The notes: generated by a model not told the origin, from the letters alone. 64,000 bases of DNA from Symbiodinium natans (GCA_905221605.1 CAJNDS010002558.1:77001-141000), one strand, 5' to 3'; shown: positions 45,940 through 58,200, counted from the first letter of the stretch. A program made the numbers and translations.

Positions 45940-46112
45940 CTATTGCTAGTGGTATTATCAGTCGCTTTACACGACCACTACCACCAGCACTACCATTACC
46001 ACCACTAATTACTGCTACTGCTACTGCCACTACTACTCCTCCTCCCCTCCTCCTCCTGCTCCTGCTGCTGCTGCTACTGATGCTACTGCTACTGTCAGTA
46101 CTGCTTCAGCTT
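45940..46112 (+). repeat. imperfect CTA/CTG/CCT triplet repeat
   Basis: Trinucleotide-rich stretch giving Leu-rich open frames; preceded by GTCGTCGTC (45852-45866). Confidence 0.75.
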
Positions 46113-46620
46113 GAGTTTTGGTATTTGCACCAAGGCAAGTGGCATGGCCCTGAACATGCTTGTGGTCTCTTCATTGACACTTGGCGGAGCTGGGGATAGC
46201 TTGAGAACGGGGCGTGACTAAGCTTTAGACACTAAGCCCTGCCTTCCGCTTTTTCGCACCTTTTTTTACTGTTTTGGACTGGGCAGAGCATAAGTTGGGG
46301 AGATGTTTCTGGAAGCCGAGACAATGGCGGCCGAGCATGGCCGAGCTATGACTACAAACTTTCTTGTGAGATGGAACGGCCACGCAGACGTGAAACACAA
46401 CTCGTGCCCCGCATGGGAGTTCTGCGTGCGACGTACGTGAAAGGACTGTAGATTTGTAGGCAAGCTGCAGTTTGACTTCTTAGTCAAGCCGAGCCATCAT
46501 GCGCTGACCCCTTTCTTGCAACAAGCAGCCGATTGCTACGATTGCGAGCCTTTGGCACAGGGTTGGGAAGCACTAAAAGGGGGATTCCCTCGAGGCAACC
46601 TCTTGTCCCAACGCTGTGAG

Positions 46621-46720
46621 CTTGGGATGTTCACCCTGATACCAACAATTCTTAAAAGGGACTATATAGTACCTCCCCATGATAGTCCCTATGAAGGACT
46701 GTGAGTATAAGGGAGAACAG
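46621..46720. repeat. TIR element family 1, copy f
   Basis: CTTGGGATGTTCACCCTGAT against GGACTGTGAGTATAAGGGAG; the arms continue inward (AAGGGACTAT/ATAGTCCCTA). Confidence 0.8.
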
Positions 46721-46984
46721 GCGATTAAAAACCCTCAGCTTTGGCAAAAAAGGATTGGCATTGTCGTGGGGGACCTTACTTGGTTGATGGCTCTCCAGCG
46801 CAGCTGGGTCCGGCTTCAGGAGCTCTTTTGTCCCCGCATTTTGTTGTTTTTTGGTTTTCCTTGCCCCACTTCCACAACCCGAAAGCAAGATACTGTTGCA
46901 TATGTATATATATTTATGTATATTTTTAAGGGTCTGCGCCCATGGGCGGGCAGCGCACGCAGAAGCCCGGGGCGAGCAGTTTCT

Positions 46985-47145
46985 AAGCATGTTGAGGCCC
47001 CTAAACTCCCTTAAAATCTCTAGGCGTTAAGTTTCTAAGCATTTTCAGGCCCCTAAACTCCCTTCAAATCTCTAAGCGTTTGAGGCTCCTAGACTCCCTT
47101 AACGTTTCTAAGCACTTTATAAAGGCCCCTAAACTCCCTTTTTCC
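46985..47145 (+). repeat. degenerate ~50-bp tandem repeat
   Basis: Four imperfect units of TTTCTAAGCATTTTCAGGC followed by CCCTAAACTCCCTT and AAATCTCTAAGCG. Confidence 0.75.
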
Positions 47146-47189
47146 TAGCCCCGGGCTTAGACACGTCGCTTATGCCCGCCCTTTGGGGG

Positions 47190-47305
47190 GCATCATGCTC
47201 CTGATGCGCCCCCGGGGTCCCGCCCCGGGAGCCGCTGATGCTCCTGATGCGCGCCTGGGGGTCCCGGGCTGGACCCGCTGATGCTCATGATGCGCGCCCT
47301 CTGGG
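47190..47305 (+). repeat. 44-bp GC-rich tandem triplication
   Basis: ATGCTCCTGATGCGC recurs at 47194, 47238 and (ATGCTCATGATGCGC) 47281, with a GGGGTCCCG spacer. Confidence 0.75.
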
Positions 47306-47499
47306 GGCCTCCGTGGCGACGCAAAAAACCACGAAAAAAAAACCGTTCACCGGCGGCACGCGGGGGTCGGCGGCACTGGCGTCCGGCCTAATTCTGCTTC
47401 GCAGAAGGCCAGAGGCCAGCAAGGCTATTCCCGGGACGACCCGGGCTAAAAGGTCCGCATTTGCTCGGTCCTTTGGGGACCTCGCGCTGCCCGATTTAA

Positions 47500-47606
47500 T
47501 GGCTACCGCCAGTGCCGCCGACCCCTCAACCTGATGCTCCGCGCAAACCGGACAAGAACAAGGATGGCAGGCCATCTTTCGACGAATTCGCAGAGGCAGG
47601 AGGAGA
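47500..47606 (+). CDS. EF-hand exon
   Basis: Frame PDKNKDGRPSFDEFAEAGG: a calcium-binding loop D-x-N-x-D-G-x-x-x-F-x-E (47551-47586), with Pro where Ile/Val is usual at position 8. Donor GTGAGC at 47607, 15 bases before a TTTAGGG tract; if unspliced the frame stops at 47610. The 5' boundary is uncertain. Which EF-hand protein this is cannot be told. Confidence 0.5.
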
Positions 47607-47621
47607 GTGAGCGGTCTACGG

Positions 47622-47705
47622 TTTAGGGTTTAGGGTTTCGGGTTTAGGGCCTAGGGTTTAGGGCTTAGGGTTTAGGGCTTAGGGTTGAGCGTTCAGGGTT
47701 TCAAG
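47622..47705 (+). repeat. telomere-like tract, TTTAGGG/GCTTAGGG
   Basis: Degenerate run after the EF-hand exon. Confidence 0.85.
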
Positions 47706-47783
47706 GGCATTAGGAGGGCTTAGTCGGTAGTGTGCTGAGAGGCCATCCGCGACCGGGGCAGGGGGGGGGGGTATATGCACTTA

Positions 47784-48045
47784 TATATACCGGGTCCGGT
47801 ATATGCTGGACCGTGGTGTGCCTACACTTCCGGGTTCGATGAAAGCTCCGGACCGTGGTTTATACATAATTACACAGAACACTAATATACCGGGTCCGGT
47901 GCATGCTGGACCGTGGTGTGCATACACTTCCGGGTTCGGTGAAAGCTCCGGACCGTGGCTTAAGCATATAGACATATACAGAACACTTATATACCGGTTC
48001 CAGTAGATGCTGGACCGTGGTGTGCATACACTTCCGGGTCTTGTC
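47784..48045 (+). repeat. ~100-bp tandem repeat
   Basis: Two and a half units containing TATACCGGGTCCGGT, ATGCTGGACCGTGGTGTG, ACACTTCCGGGTTCG and AAAGCTCCGGACCGTGG; the anchors are at 47791, 47891 and about 47993. Confidence 0.88.
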
Positions 48046-48087
48046 CACTGGAGCCCTTTAAAGTCAGTCTTTAAAGTCAGTCATCTA

Positions 48088-48131
<44 letters not shown>

Positions 48132-49020
48132 AGTCCGTCTTTGGAGTCGGTTGGGGGTGGGGGGGGGGGGGGTGGGTGGGGGGGGGGGGTGCGGGCGGAG
48201 TGGGGGAGTTCTTTAAAGTCAGTCTTTAAAGTCAGTTCATGTAGCGGAGCGGGCGGAGCAAGCGGAGGGGCGGGCATGGACTGGAGCCCTTTAAAGTCAG
48301 TCTTTAAAGTCAGTCTTTAAAGTCAGTCATCTAGGGGGGGGGGGGGGTGGGTGGCAGGGTGGGGGTGGTGGCGCAGTGGGGGGGTGGGGGGGGGGGGGGG
48401 GAGGGGAGGAAATTCTAAGACTGCTGGAGATGGCTGGGGCCTGGGTCCGATAGCTAAGAGTGCAGGGGTTGGTGCCCGATAGCAAAGATTGTAGGGGGAG
48501 TAAACCTTGAAACTAAAGACGGCTGGGGCCTGGTGCCCGATAGCCAAGAGTGCAGGGGCAGGAAACCTTGAAACTAAAGACTATTGGAGACGGCTGGGGC
48601 CTGGTGCTAAGAGTGCAGGGGGAGGAAACCTTGAAACTAAAGACTGCTGGAGATGGCTGGGGCTTGGGTCCGATAGCAAAGAGTGCAGGGGCAGGAAACC
48701 TTGAAATTAAAGACTGCTGGTGGGGGAGCGGAGCGGGCGGAGCAAGCGGAGCGGGCATGCACTGGAGCCCTTTAAAGTCAGTCTTTAATCATCTAGGGGG
48801 GGGGGGGGGTGGGGGGGGGGGGCGGGCGGGTGGGGGGTGGGTGGGGGGGGGGGGTGGGGGGGGGTGGGGTGGTGAGAAGGGGGTGGGGGGTGGGGGGGGG
48901 GGGGGGGGGGAGGGAAGGGGGGTGGGGGAGCAGAGGGGCCTTCAAAGTCAGTCTTGAAAGCCAGTCGGGGGGGGGAGGGGTGGGGGGGGGGTGGGGTGGG
49001 GGGTGGGGAAAGTCAGTCAT
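48046..49020 (+). repeat. G-run array with TTTAAAGTCAGTC modules and ~61-70-bp tandem units
   Basis: GGAGCCCTTTAAAGTCAGTC-type modules recur at about 48051, 48210, 48287, 48767 and 48940, each followed by ATCTAG and a G run, one of them about 40 G long (48088-48129). Within the block, 48420-48720 holds about four and a half copies of a unit with AAACCTTGAAACTAAAGAC, GGCTGGGGCCTGG and AGAGTGCAGGGG. Glycine-rich open frames here are artefacts. The exact G-run lengths may not be reliable in an assembly. Confidence 0.8.
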
Positions 49021-49502
49021 CTGATCGACTGAGGAAGGGGTAGGGGAGGAGGATGGAGTGGAATGGTTGGGAAGGGTGGTTGGTGGTGGGAGGGTTAGGG
49101 GCGGGAAGGGCGGGGCACGGACTGGGGCCTTCTAAAATCAGCTTAAGGTGCGGGGTTACGCCGACGCCATGGAGTCTTCACTAGCGCCTCCCCCGCTCAA
49201 AGCTGGGGTCGGCGGACATACGTACATAGATAGTTGTTTTCGTTGACGTGGCCTACCTTTCTTGCATGTATCTACATAGAAAGGGAAACGACAAGTAGAC
49301 ATCCAAGAGGGTATTACATCATACAATACCAGAGACAGTTCGCACGCAGGCATCGGCGCACGACGGGTCATTGTAGTGGATTGCTTGGCACCATTCATTG
49401 GTGCAACTTGCGCTTGGTCAGTACAAGATTTTGGGTTAGGGCTTGCGCTTGATATTGACTGTCTTTCGGGTGGGTTTTTACAGGTGTCGCGTGGGGGTTT
49501 AA

Positions 49503-50507
49503 ATGGAAGTTCGGAAGCTTCTCAGCAAAAATAGCCTAACCCTCGTCCCCGAATCGGGATTCTTGGTGAGGCCGTGCTTGGACGGATCTTTTTGGATGAG
49601 CGTACCTTGGGGCACTGTTCGAATTTTCCATAACGATGACTATATTACCTTTGGTAATGTCATTGCTGTTCGATTTCCATGGCTGCTAGTGGTTGTCATA
49701 CTGTTTCCAGTTTTCGACAATGTGGCCCCTGTGCACAGTTCTCTTGGAACAATGCAAGGTATCGCGAGTCTCGGATATGCGGGCATGCTAACAACAGTCG
49801 TTGGAGTTTGTCTCTGCGCGCTGGAGAAAGAAGCAGACAACGAAGATGGCACCGACAGAAGTGCTGTACCAGATCGGGATGTGCTGTTCTCCGGCTACAT
49901 GCTTGCATTTGTGAATGTGTTCTTTGATGCCATGGGAGCCTTTCTCACAAAGAAGTGGGGTGGTCCTCCCTTGGATGCCTTGGACATCACTGTGATTCGT
50001 TTCGGTGCCGCCGCAGTCATTCTGCTAGCAGTCTACTTGGTCATGAAGGTGCCGGGAATGATATCAAAGCAGGAGTCTTTGGAGGATGCTTTTCTGCTAT
50101 ACGATGAAACGAAACCACTCTTGGAACCTGGAAAGAAGGAAGGGCTGGTACCAGCATCTTTACTCGGTATGACACGGCGCGAGTGGTTGCTGGTGACCAT
50201 GGGCGTGCTCCTGGTGACGTGCTGCAATCCTGTCCTCTACAACTACGCCCTGTTTCAGATTCCGCTGGCCTTCGCAATTACCCTCGCAAGTTTCGGACCC
50301 ATCTATGCAATTCCTCTAGTCTACCTGATGAAGCCATGATGTACTTTGAAACTCTTTTCATCTTGATGTATTCCTGAGAAGCAGCTGGCCAGAATTAGGT
50401 TGTCAGGGTTCCCAGAACAGCTAAGGAAAGGAGAAGCAGTCACGGCACGGTCGGCGACAGGGGCTCTCATGGCAGTTGCCGGCGTGGTCATGTTGGCCCA
50501 GGCGTGA
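49503..50507 (+). CDS. EamA/DMT-superfamily transporter, C-terminal half (two exons)
   Basis: Membrane carrier of the drug/metabolite transporter superfamily; the substrate cannot be told. The large exon (open from ATG 49503 to 50332) encodes the last part of the first EamA repeat (hydrophobic WLLVVVILF, then GMLTTVVGVCLCAL), an acidic loop, and most of the second repeat ending FAITLASFGPIYAIPLVYLM. It continues across a 93-bp GC-AG intron (50333-50425) into 50426-50507, which reads KGEAVTARSATGALMAVAGV to a TGA stop. That is the expected last helix after a conserved G-E. Joining at this intron restores one AAG codon. The first helices of a ten-helix protein are missing, so ATG 49503 is probably inside an exon; the first 40 or so residues may be intron read-through. 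A possible first exon starts at ATG 49170 (MESSLAPPPLK, good Kozak context). Confidence 0.75.
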
Positions 50508-50602
50508 AGCAGACGCTGCTGCCGCTGCTGAAGCCTAAGCAGCTTCGACAGTGATGTGGCAAGAGATGATAATGATGGAGTTTACTGGAAGAAGTAGTTG
50601 TA

Positions 50603-50675
50603 GGAGCAGTTAGTGGTGGTGGTGGTGGTAGTAGTGGTAGCAGCAGCAGTAGTAGGAGGAGTCGTCGTAGTTGTT
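50603..50675. repeat. imperfect GGT/AGT/GCA triplet repeat
   Basis: GTGGTGGTGGTGGTAGTAGT and GCAGCAGCAGTAGTAGG; just 3' of the EamA gene. Confidence 0.75.
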
Positions 50676-51560
50676 GTCAGTAAGTGTGATAAGGGTCCCG
50701 ACAAGCCATGTGAGTGAATAGCCGGTGCTCGACTGTTCACCAGCAGATGCGCCTGACGTGCTGTGCAAAGTGAAGCAAAACCACATTTTGTTTGGATGCG
50801 CAGGAACCCCTCGAATGGCAGCCATGACATAGGTGCTTCGGCTGTTTGCTCGTCATGGAATTGGTGCAGCCTCACGAGCAGTCAGGCTCAGTGAGGCAGC
50901 GCGCGCAGAAGGCATCTATTCGCACAGCTGCCAGCGCTAGCACAACCATGAACAGCTAAAGACACCCGTAAGATCCGAAGGCCAAACTTTCTTTGCACCT
51001 TCTCAACTTCTGTGGCAGTTTCAACTCGAGGCCTGGCAAGCTTGTTTTGAAACATCATACTTGATATCAGGAACGGGAACCGTACTCTCCATGCAGCTCG
51101 GCAGAGGCGGGTGCTGCGAATTGTTTTGAGCTGATGGGACTGATGGGGCTGCGGGATAGCCGGAACTAGCTTTGTGGTGTCGAACCTGTTCTTGGGTTCT
51201 TGTGTTCTCGGCTGTTCAGGTTCGGGCATATGCCCAAGGAGTTTGGTTCACGTGGCTGCCTAGGCCCTCTTCAGGTCTACAGGCTTGAGTCCTCCAGGAG
51301 GAAATGCCCACAGCGTTGGGACAGCATTGTTTAGTAAAGGCCGTGGTCTTTCCTAGCCCAGCACGCCACGAAGAAGATACGTCGGCGTCGCCGCATTTTG
51401 ACTCGGCCGGCATCGGCGCTTCTGTCAGGAATTTTAGGAACTCCAGTGGTGCGTCTGCGGTCGTCTGCTGCACGCGCACACGCGCTCGGGGCGACATGTA
51501 GGGCATGGGAGGTTGGGGCTTTGGCGTTTAGCGTTTATAGGGATCGTTGCAACTTTGCAG

Positions 51561-52017
51561 GGCGGGGATGTCCACATCTGAGCGGCACGCGATGGTTCTG
51601 GACCTGGATCGTCCGGAGCTCAGAATCATCCAGCCCCCGTCAGGCGGCGCGAATGGGGCTCCGCTGCAACGCTTTAGGGTTTAGGGTTGTTGGTTTAGGG
51701 TTTAGGGTCTAGGGCTGCAATTGAGGGCACTTGCAGAAAGGGGGGTGTTTGTAGGAGGCGGGCGGGGGGGGGATCCGATTCCAGAGCTTCTACGTTTATT
51801 CTCGTGTAGCCCATGGTTTCTCGCTGAAACATAGCCACGAAATGCCAGTTCACCCGGGCCGGACAATTAAATAAACCGCAAATCAAGAGCTCCCGCCCGT
51901 CTCGCAACAGGCATTTGGTGGAAGATCCGTGGGGCCGTGGATGCATATGTCGATGAGGCCGAGAATGAGATCAAGAGCAGCCTGGCCAAGTTAAGCTTGG
52001 GACTTGGCCATATTTAG
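51561..52017 (+). CDS. two joined exons, C-terminus of an unknown protein
   Basis: Exon 51561-51670: acceptor GCAACTTTGCAG, one base, 36 codons including MSTSERHAMVLDLDRPELRI and PPSGGANGAPLQ, one base carried; GC donor GCTTTAGGGTTTAGGG. Exon 51911-52017: acceptor TCTCGCAACAG, two bases completing an Arg codon, then IWWKIRGAVDAYVDEAENEI, KSSLAKLSLGLGHI and TAG. The phases agree. No family recognised. Confidence 0.5.
51671..51712 (+). repeat. telomere-like tract, TTTAGGG strand
   Basis: Begins at the GC donor of exon 51561-51670. Confidence 0.85.
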
Positions 52018-52429
52018 CCAAAAAACTGACATGGAAGGAGATCTCATGTTTCATGCTCTACTTTCAGCTTCAATGGCCAACCTGGAAACTCCATTCTCCA
52101 CTGCAACCATGAGAGCAGAACGCCCAGGAAAGGTCCTTGCACACTTATGTTGCGTGATGTTTCTGTGACCCACGACCCTTCGTGCGACGTGCGAGGCTTC
52201 GAGTCGGGATCCCAGGCGATGGCGCGCTACGAGCAGTGCGACTCGGCCTCTTTCTTTTGAGGGATGCTCGCCACGCATTGGCCCCTTGCAACGGCCTGGT
52301 AGAGTAGGCGCCCCGGAAGTAGAAGCAGGAACGGGAAGCGCGGCAGCATGCAGAACTCAGAGCAAACGGCAGGGCAGACCCCGAAACAGTGTTTTTGACC
52401 CAAAAACTAGAAGTAGAACATCGTCACTT

Positions 52430-52603
52430 TAAGAGCAGAGCGGCTTGCGATTGCCGTTTCCCCCTCTTCTGGGGCTCGAATGCATCTCAAGGTTCCATGG
52501 ACTTCGGGAGTCTCCTGTCCATCTACAAGCAGACCATGGCGGTCACCGACGTCTCCCATAGGCGACCACTGCAATGGGCGATGACAGCAAGGGGACCGTG
52601 TTG
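52430..52603 (+). CDS. weak candidate exon, unknown product
   Basis: Frame includes GSMDFGSLLSIYKQTMAVTD and VSHRRPLQWAM to a TGA; no clear splice sites. Confidence 0.25.
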
Positions 52604-52893
52604 AACCTCTGTCGTGCTGAGCGTGCATGTTTGTTGGTGCAAGTCTTCAAGGATTGTTTTGAGGGTGCGGGACATGTGTATGTCTTTCCTAGCTAGGCTT
52701 CTGATGGCTTTGATGCCCTTGGTGCAGTTGAGCAAGGCTCTCTTTCGTCTGTGCCATTTCTACCCCGACACTTAACGGCTATGCCATTTTGGAAGGAAGC
52801 TCCTCGCAATTGAACAGAATTTCAGAACCCGCACTCGCTCCTTTTCTCCGATCTGCTGTCCTTAAGTGTATCCTGTCACCCACAACTTGCCAG

Positions 52894-52969
52894 GGCGCTC
52901 AAGAAGGCTTGGCGGCTATGCTCCAATCTGATGGGCAAGCGAGCTGCACAATACGATTTTTTGGGCTTA
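52894..52969 (+). CDS. candidate internal exon, unknown product
   Basis: Acceptor CACAACTTGCCAG, 25 codons starting GAQEGLAAMLQSDGQASCTI, one base carried, donor GTGACCCTAAACCC. Confidence 0.45.
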
Positions 52970-53001
52970 GTGACCCTAAACCCTAAACCCTAAACCCTAA
53001 G
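52970..53001 (-). repeat. telomere-like tract, CCCTAAA strand
   Basis: Four units starting at the donor; AGTGA lies on both sides (52968-52972 and 53003-53007). Confidence 0.8.
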
Positions 53002-53225
53002 CCCAGTGAGTCTTTGTGGCCGGGCCTTCCGACATGTCTGCTGAAAATTGTCACCACCTGGTCTACTCGTCGACTCTCCAGAGCACTACACTGGGAGCCT
53101 AGATAAGGTGATGCTTTCCTATTTTCCCCCTATTTAACCCCTAAATCCCTAAACCGTAAACCCTAAACCCCAAACCCCCGAAAAGGGTCGGATTTATCCC
53201 GCCCAAGAACGCCAAACGATCTCAG

Positions 53226-53302
53226 AATGCGAGGCGAGCTGGCGTCGCACCTGGACGACGGAGAGGCCTTTGTGACTTTCCTTCAGCAAGAAGGCTGGGC
53301 GG
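53226..53302 (+). CDS. candidate internal exon, unknown product
   Basis: Acceptor CAAACGATCTCAG, one base, 25 codons starting MRGELASHLDDGEAFVTFLQ, one base carried, donor GTTTAGGGTTTAGGG. CCCTAAA-type units lie upstream (53145-53177). Phase differs from 52894-52969, so they are not direct neighbours. Confidence 0.5.
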
Positions 53303-55293
53303 GTTTAGGGTTTAGGGTCTTCTACTTTACTTCAGGGCTTGGGGGAGAGGGTTTTGTTGGTAAAGAGAGGGGCAAGATGTCGATTATCCACATGAACTTC
53401 TGAGACAGCACTGTCAGAGATCAATGTCAATGTCTCCGCCATCCCCCCTTGAGGGCAATGAGGATTCGGTCAAGTGCTATTTATTTATTTATTTTTATTT
53501 TTTTTGTTGGGGGGGGGGGGGGGGGGGGGTCCTTTTATTATGATTATCCTTCTTGTTCTTGTTTTTATTCTTGTTATTCTGCTTCTTCTTCTTATTACTA
53601 CGTGTTCTTGGAGCGGGGCCATGTTCCAGAGCCCTTGTCCTTAGCGGGCTTGGTCCATCAGTGCTTCTAAACCTAGCGCTTAGTCACCTGGTAGTCACGG
53701 GTCTTTCTAATCATTCTGGCGTCCTTCCCAACCAATGATGAGTCCCCCAGCTGTCACATTCCTCAACTGAGCGTCTGCGAGGCTGCGAGTCTCCTGCTTT
53801 GGCTGCTCAGACACTGGAGCAGGTTCGCGATGCCATGGGCGGTTTGAGGACCGTCAAAAACTCATGTGCGAGCTCGGCAGGAAGGTTCTGAGCACCCACC
53901 TTCAAACCCTATGGGCGTGATTCCCCAGAAGCCCTTACAAGTTAGAAATCATCGGTCTTAAGCCCTGCAAGTAGAACGGCACTGCAGGATGCTTTACCAC
54001 CGCTTCGCTGTGTCTGGACTTTCATCGCCAGATCTGGGCCTCATGGAATCCACGGAACTTCGGCTTACATGCTGTAGAGGATTGCCTTTATGCATATTCA
54101 ATCCTGTACGCTATCTATATAAAGGGGGGTTTCCGAAATTAGGGGTACCTTCTTGAGGTCCTTCTAAGAAGGGGATCCTACTATTTCAACCCCCCAAAAT
54201 AGTTATGTACACATACATTCTACAAATATTCAATGCGTCTATGTTGTAGATTGTAGATCTTACATACATATACAATATGTGTGTATGTTTTTTTGATCCG
54301 TATTGTATGCTATCTGGTTAACTCTACCATGCCGACTTATCTTGGACACGTTTAATGTTCCCAAAACCTCAATGAGCTGCCCGCCGGCAGTGTCCAAGGT
54401 GGATCGGATTAAGAGCAGCTGGGCAAGCGCGCAGAAGACGGTCTGCAACCGCACCGGACCCTGCTGGTCGCAGGTTGTTCAGCTTGCCTCGGGTTGAGAG
54501 TCTGCGATCCATGCGCGTAGCTTCCATGTGCTAAGCAAGTTAATTACTACACACATGGCTTGTCGGTTGGCAGAGTTGCGGGCCGTTTGTCCGAGCTTCT
54601 TTGTTTTTTTTCAAAGCAGGAATGTCATAATAAAGGCTGCACGGCGAGTTGCTTCTGAACTGGAGTATGCTCCGCATTGGCTGGCTTTGAGGTTTTGACC
54701 CCTGCTTAGTGATGTAGTGCGCGGCTACCATGCACTCCTGGAAGGACAGCTCCCGGCGTGGTACATGATGCCGCTAGACACGGAGAAAGCGCTCGCGGAA
54801 ATGTCAGCCATGAAGGTGTCCTAAAGGGCACGCTGCAAGCTCTGCAAGCTGCGCTATCTGTACATACGCCCCCGTTTCATAGGGGGCAACGGAACCCACA
54901 CGACAAGGTCTCCTGTCCACCTGTACAGAGTCTCTACACCCGCTGCATGGGTAACATACCCTGCCTGAACGTAGGTCCCAAGCCCAAGCCGGTATAGGCT
55001 TTGGGGGATCTTAGGGGACGCCATGGAACCCCCAACCCGAGGGCCGATGCCAAGGCACTTGGGCTGGCGCGCTCCATTTGCAATCTGCAAAAAAAGCGGG
55101 GGGAGATGAGTATGGAAGCTTCTAGAATTGAAGGAGTTCTGCTTTATGTTTCCTTGTGGGGGGACCCCGTGGCCTTAAAACAGCAGACCCTCTTTCCAAG
55201 GTTCTTCGGATCTTGGCTTGGCTTGACCCAAAGCAGCTCTGCTCAAGCCGGAGGTGTAGGAAGCCCAAGGGGCCAAAAGGGCCCCACAGGGCC
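53303..55293. other. no gene recognised upstream of the P5B gene
   Basis: Contains a G run of about 22 (53508-53529), a T/TTA-rich stretch and family 2 copy 2. Frames at 54303-54497 and 54758-55297 lack domains; a 5' exon of the P5B gene could be here. Confidence 0.45.
54124..54200 (+). repeat. dispersed repeat family 2, copy 2
   Basis: GGGGGGTTTCCGAAATTAGG, GGTACCTTCTTGAGG, CCTTCTAAGAAGGGGATCCT and ACTATT. Confidence 0.55.
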
Positions 55294-58200
55294 ATGATGA
55301 CTCCAATCTGTTGGACGCTGGTTCGCGTGCAGCTCTGGCTGTGCGGGGTGTTTTGCGTCGCGACGGCTCTCTGGTACGCGTACCGGCAGACTTTCACGAG
55401 CAACCTGCAGAGCAGCACCGGCATCGCGCGCGCGGAGCTGAGAGGCTGCCAACCAGGGGAGGAGCCCCAGCAGCCCCGACGCTTCGTGCAGTACGGGTAT
55501 CGCACCTCCCTCTGCGGCTCCTTGCTTATGAGATCCTGGATGCTGCTCTTGGGTGCTGGCTACTTGGTGGTCATCTGGGGATGCTGGATGTCCTACGTGA
55601 TCTTCGCAGACTTGTGGTTTCCACCTGGGCCCGAGTTTTGGGTCGAAACCTTCCATTCCTGGGAGGGTCTGATGCTTCCATGGTGTGTCTGCTTCTCTTT
55701 GGTTCACTTCTTCCTTGCGGTGCTACTCATCTTCTGGGATGCCATGCAGTCGCATGCCATGCTGCCCGTTGCTAGGATGAGTGCTGCGACACATGTGATC
55801 GTTCAGGAGTGCCCGGAGTGCCCCGAAGGCTCTGACTCATTAGCAGTCGAAGAGCACAAGTCCTTTCTAGTGGTCTGCGGGGAGTACTTCCATCGGCTGC
55901 GCATGAGGGAGGTTCTGCCCGTCCTCCAGAGCGAGACTGGCCAGCGCTACGTGGAGTACACCTGCGTCCGGTACGTCTACAGTGACGTGGCATATGTGGA
56001 GTCCCTGAAGCTTTGTTGTTATTGCTATGCTTCGTTCCACTTCGTTGGCACGCTGGTGTAATTAAGTACACTAGCTTGAGTGAGAGGGACGTTATAGGAC
56101 GATTCTGACGGAATTCTTGGGGGCAAAGATGATGTGAAGGCAGTAAGACGATCAATCTCAAAACGGACGCACAGAAAGCCCCTCCACACCCCTAAACCCG
56201 AAACCCTTAAGTGAGGTGAGAGCCAGGGCGCCGAGTCCTGTGGCGCCTTTGTCATGGCAGGGCACAGCATCCCCGAGGCCCGATCTGCAAAGCTGTTAAA
56301 GCACCTAAAGATACCCCAAAAGCACCTATTCGGGGAACCTGTGGCCCAAAGGCGAGTTTGCTCTACTTAAGAGGTTTTAGGGTTTAGCGTTTAGGGATGT
56401 TTGGACTCCGAAGCCTGCTGCGGGGGGGAGGGGGGTGGGGGGTTGTGGGGTGTGCTTTTGAATACGGCACCATGTTCGACAACATTTGACGCGAGATAAG
56501 GCTCAGAAGATGCACGGCCGACTGCGGGCTGGCGGCTTGAGGGACCAGGAAGCCCGGAGTGTCAGGGAAACCTGCGGCTTGAACTCCATCCACGTCCCAG
56601 TTCCCAGTGCCTCTGCGGCCCTTCAGAAGGCGACCCCCCCCCTCCCCCCCAGTGCTGTGCCTCTTCTATTTTTTTGTTTTTGTGGAGAGGGGTGCCGAAG
56701 TCTTGGTCCCATTTTTTTCAACAGGCTTAGTTGAACGGAATAAGAAGTTGCATGTTAAGAAGAAGGAGGCATATATATATATGTATTTATATATGCATAT
56801 ATATATATATGCATATATATATATATATATATATCATCGTTCGTGGGAGGGACGTCCGAGGCCGACTGGAGGCCTTGGTGGCGGAGTTCGGGCACTTCAC
56901 CTACGTCTTCAACTCCATCGGGATCTGGACCTACGTTGCGCGGAACGGCTTCAAGTGGGGGAGAAGGGGAGTTGTGTTTTTTTTTTTGTGGGGGGGGGGG
57001 GGGGGGGGGGGGGGGAGGGGGACACGGCTCAAGTGGGGGAGGGGGAAGTAATGTTTTTTTTTTTTTTTTTTTGGGGGGGGGGGGGTTCTGGACAGTGTGG
57101 TTTTCTTTTGTGTTTGGTGCGCGGCTTGGCTTAGCCGGGTTCCGTGTGCAAGACCTCAACGACTCTTACAGTCTTACAGTGGCTCGACTCTTACAGTGAC
57201 TTCACACCAGCAGCCACTCGATTGTTATCATCTTGAACCCCTTACCCAAAAAAACAACTGCCAAAGTCCCGGGCCAAGCCGAGCCGCACGAAATTCGAGT
57301 CTTCTGCCGTGCGCCCGGAGTTTCAGGCTACTAGTGTACGGTTTGTGGGGGCGGGTTCGGATGCCGCTGATTTCAGGTTCTACTCACATAGAGCATGGCT
57401 ACCCAGGTACACCACCTGGAATATTGGCCTCCTGTGGCTGCTGATGACGCTGGGTTCCGGCACTTACCGGGCCCTTGGGATCACGAGACCGGGTCAGAAG
57501 AGGGTATCTGATCTGGCGAGGATGCAGAAGGCCTGTGTGGTCCTCCGGGATCGTCAGCTTGAGGAGGTGGACGTTTCCGAGATTGTTTTGGGGGACATCG
57601 TGCAGGTCCAGGGAGGAGCCGACGCGGAGCTGCCCTGTGATGGCGTGGTGATCAGCGGCAGCCTCATCGTTCCTCGAATTCTTCCAAACAGACTTATGTC
57701 GTTCTGCTGCCCTCTCTGAGCCCTCAAAGCCCGCCCCCAGAGCCTTTCATAACTTGGGGCGGGAGTTGAAGAGTGTTCGGCGTTGGGGCTAAAACGGGGT
57801 CTTCTAGAGCTGCTGGTACCAAGACTCACAGACAGGTGGACGAGTCGATGCTGACAGGCGAGCCGATGCCCATCGCCAAGATGCCCGTGGAGGATGCCCC
57901 TTGCAACCACTTGCACGTCAAGAGCAACAAGGCCTATGCAGGGACCCGAGTGATTGAGTCCAGGGGGGAGAAAGAGAACGGAGGCCTTGCCCTCATCTAC
58001 TGCACTGAAGTAGGGGCTCGCACCGCCAGGGGCGAACTGGTGAGGATGGTTCTGTTCCCATCGAGTGTGAAGTTCAAGTACACTGACCAGCTGCCCCTTG
58101 TTTATGCTTTCATGTGCCTTTACGCCATCCTGGCTGTGATCCTGCATCTTTCGGCGGTCGACCCAGGCTCCGGCGTGGTGCAGTACTTGCACATCCTCTG

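Noticed and set aside
47238-47534. GC-rich Ala/Arg-rich ORF that could suggest bacterial DNA
   Set aside because: It overlaps a 44-bp tandem triplication, has no domain, and an EF-hand exon in another frame follows at once.
48007-49024. Glycine-rich ORFs
   Set aside because: Translations of G homopolymers.
52765-52795. Possible spliced-leader relic (GCCATTTTGG)
   Set aside because: Only ten bases match the dinoflagellate spliced leader; the rest differs, and no retrocopied gene follows.
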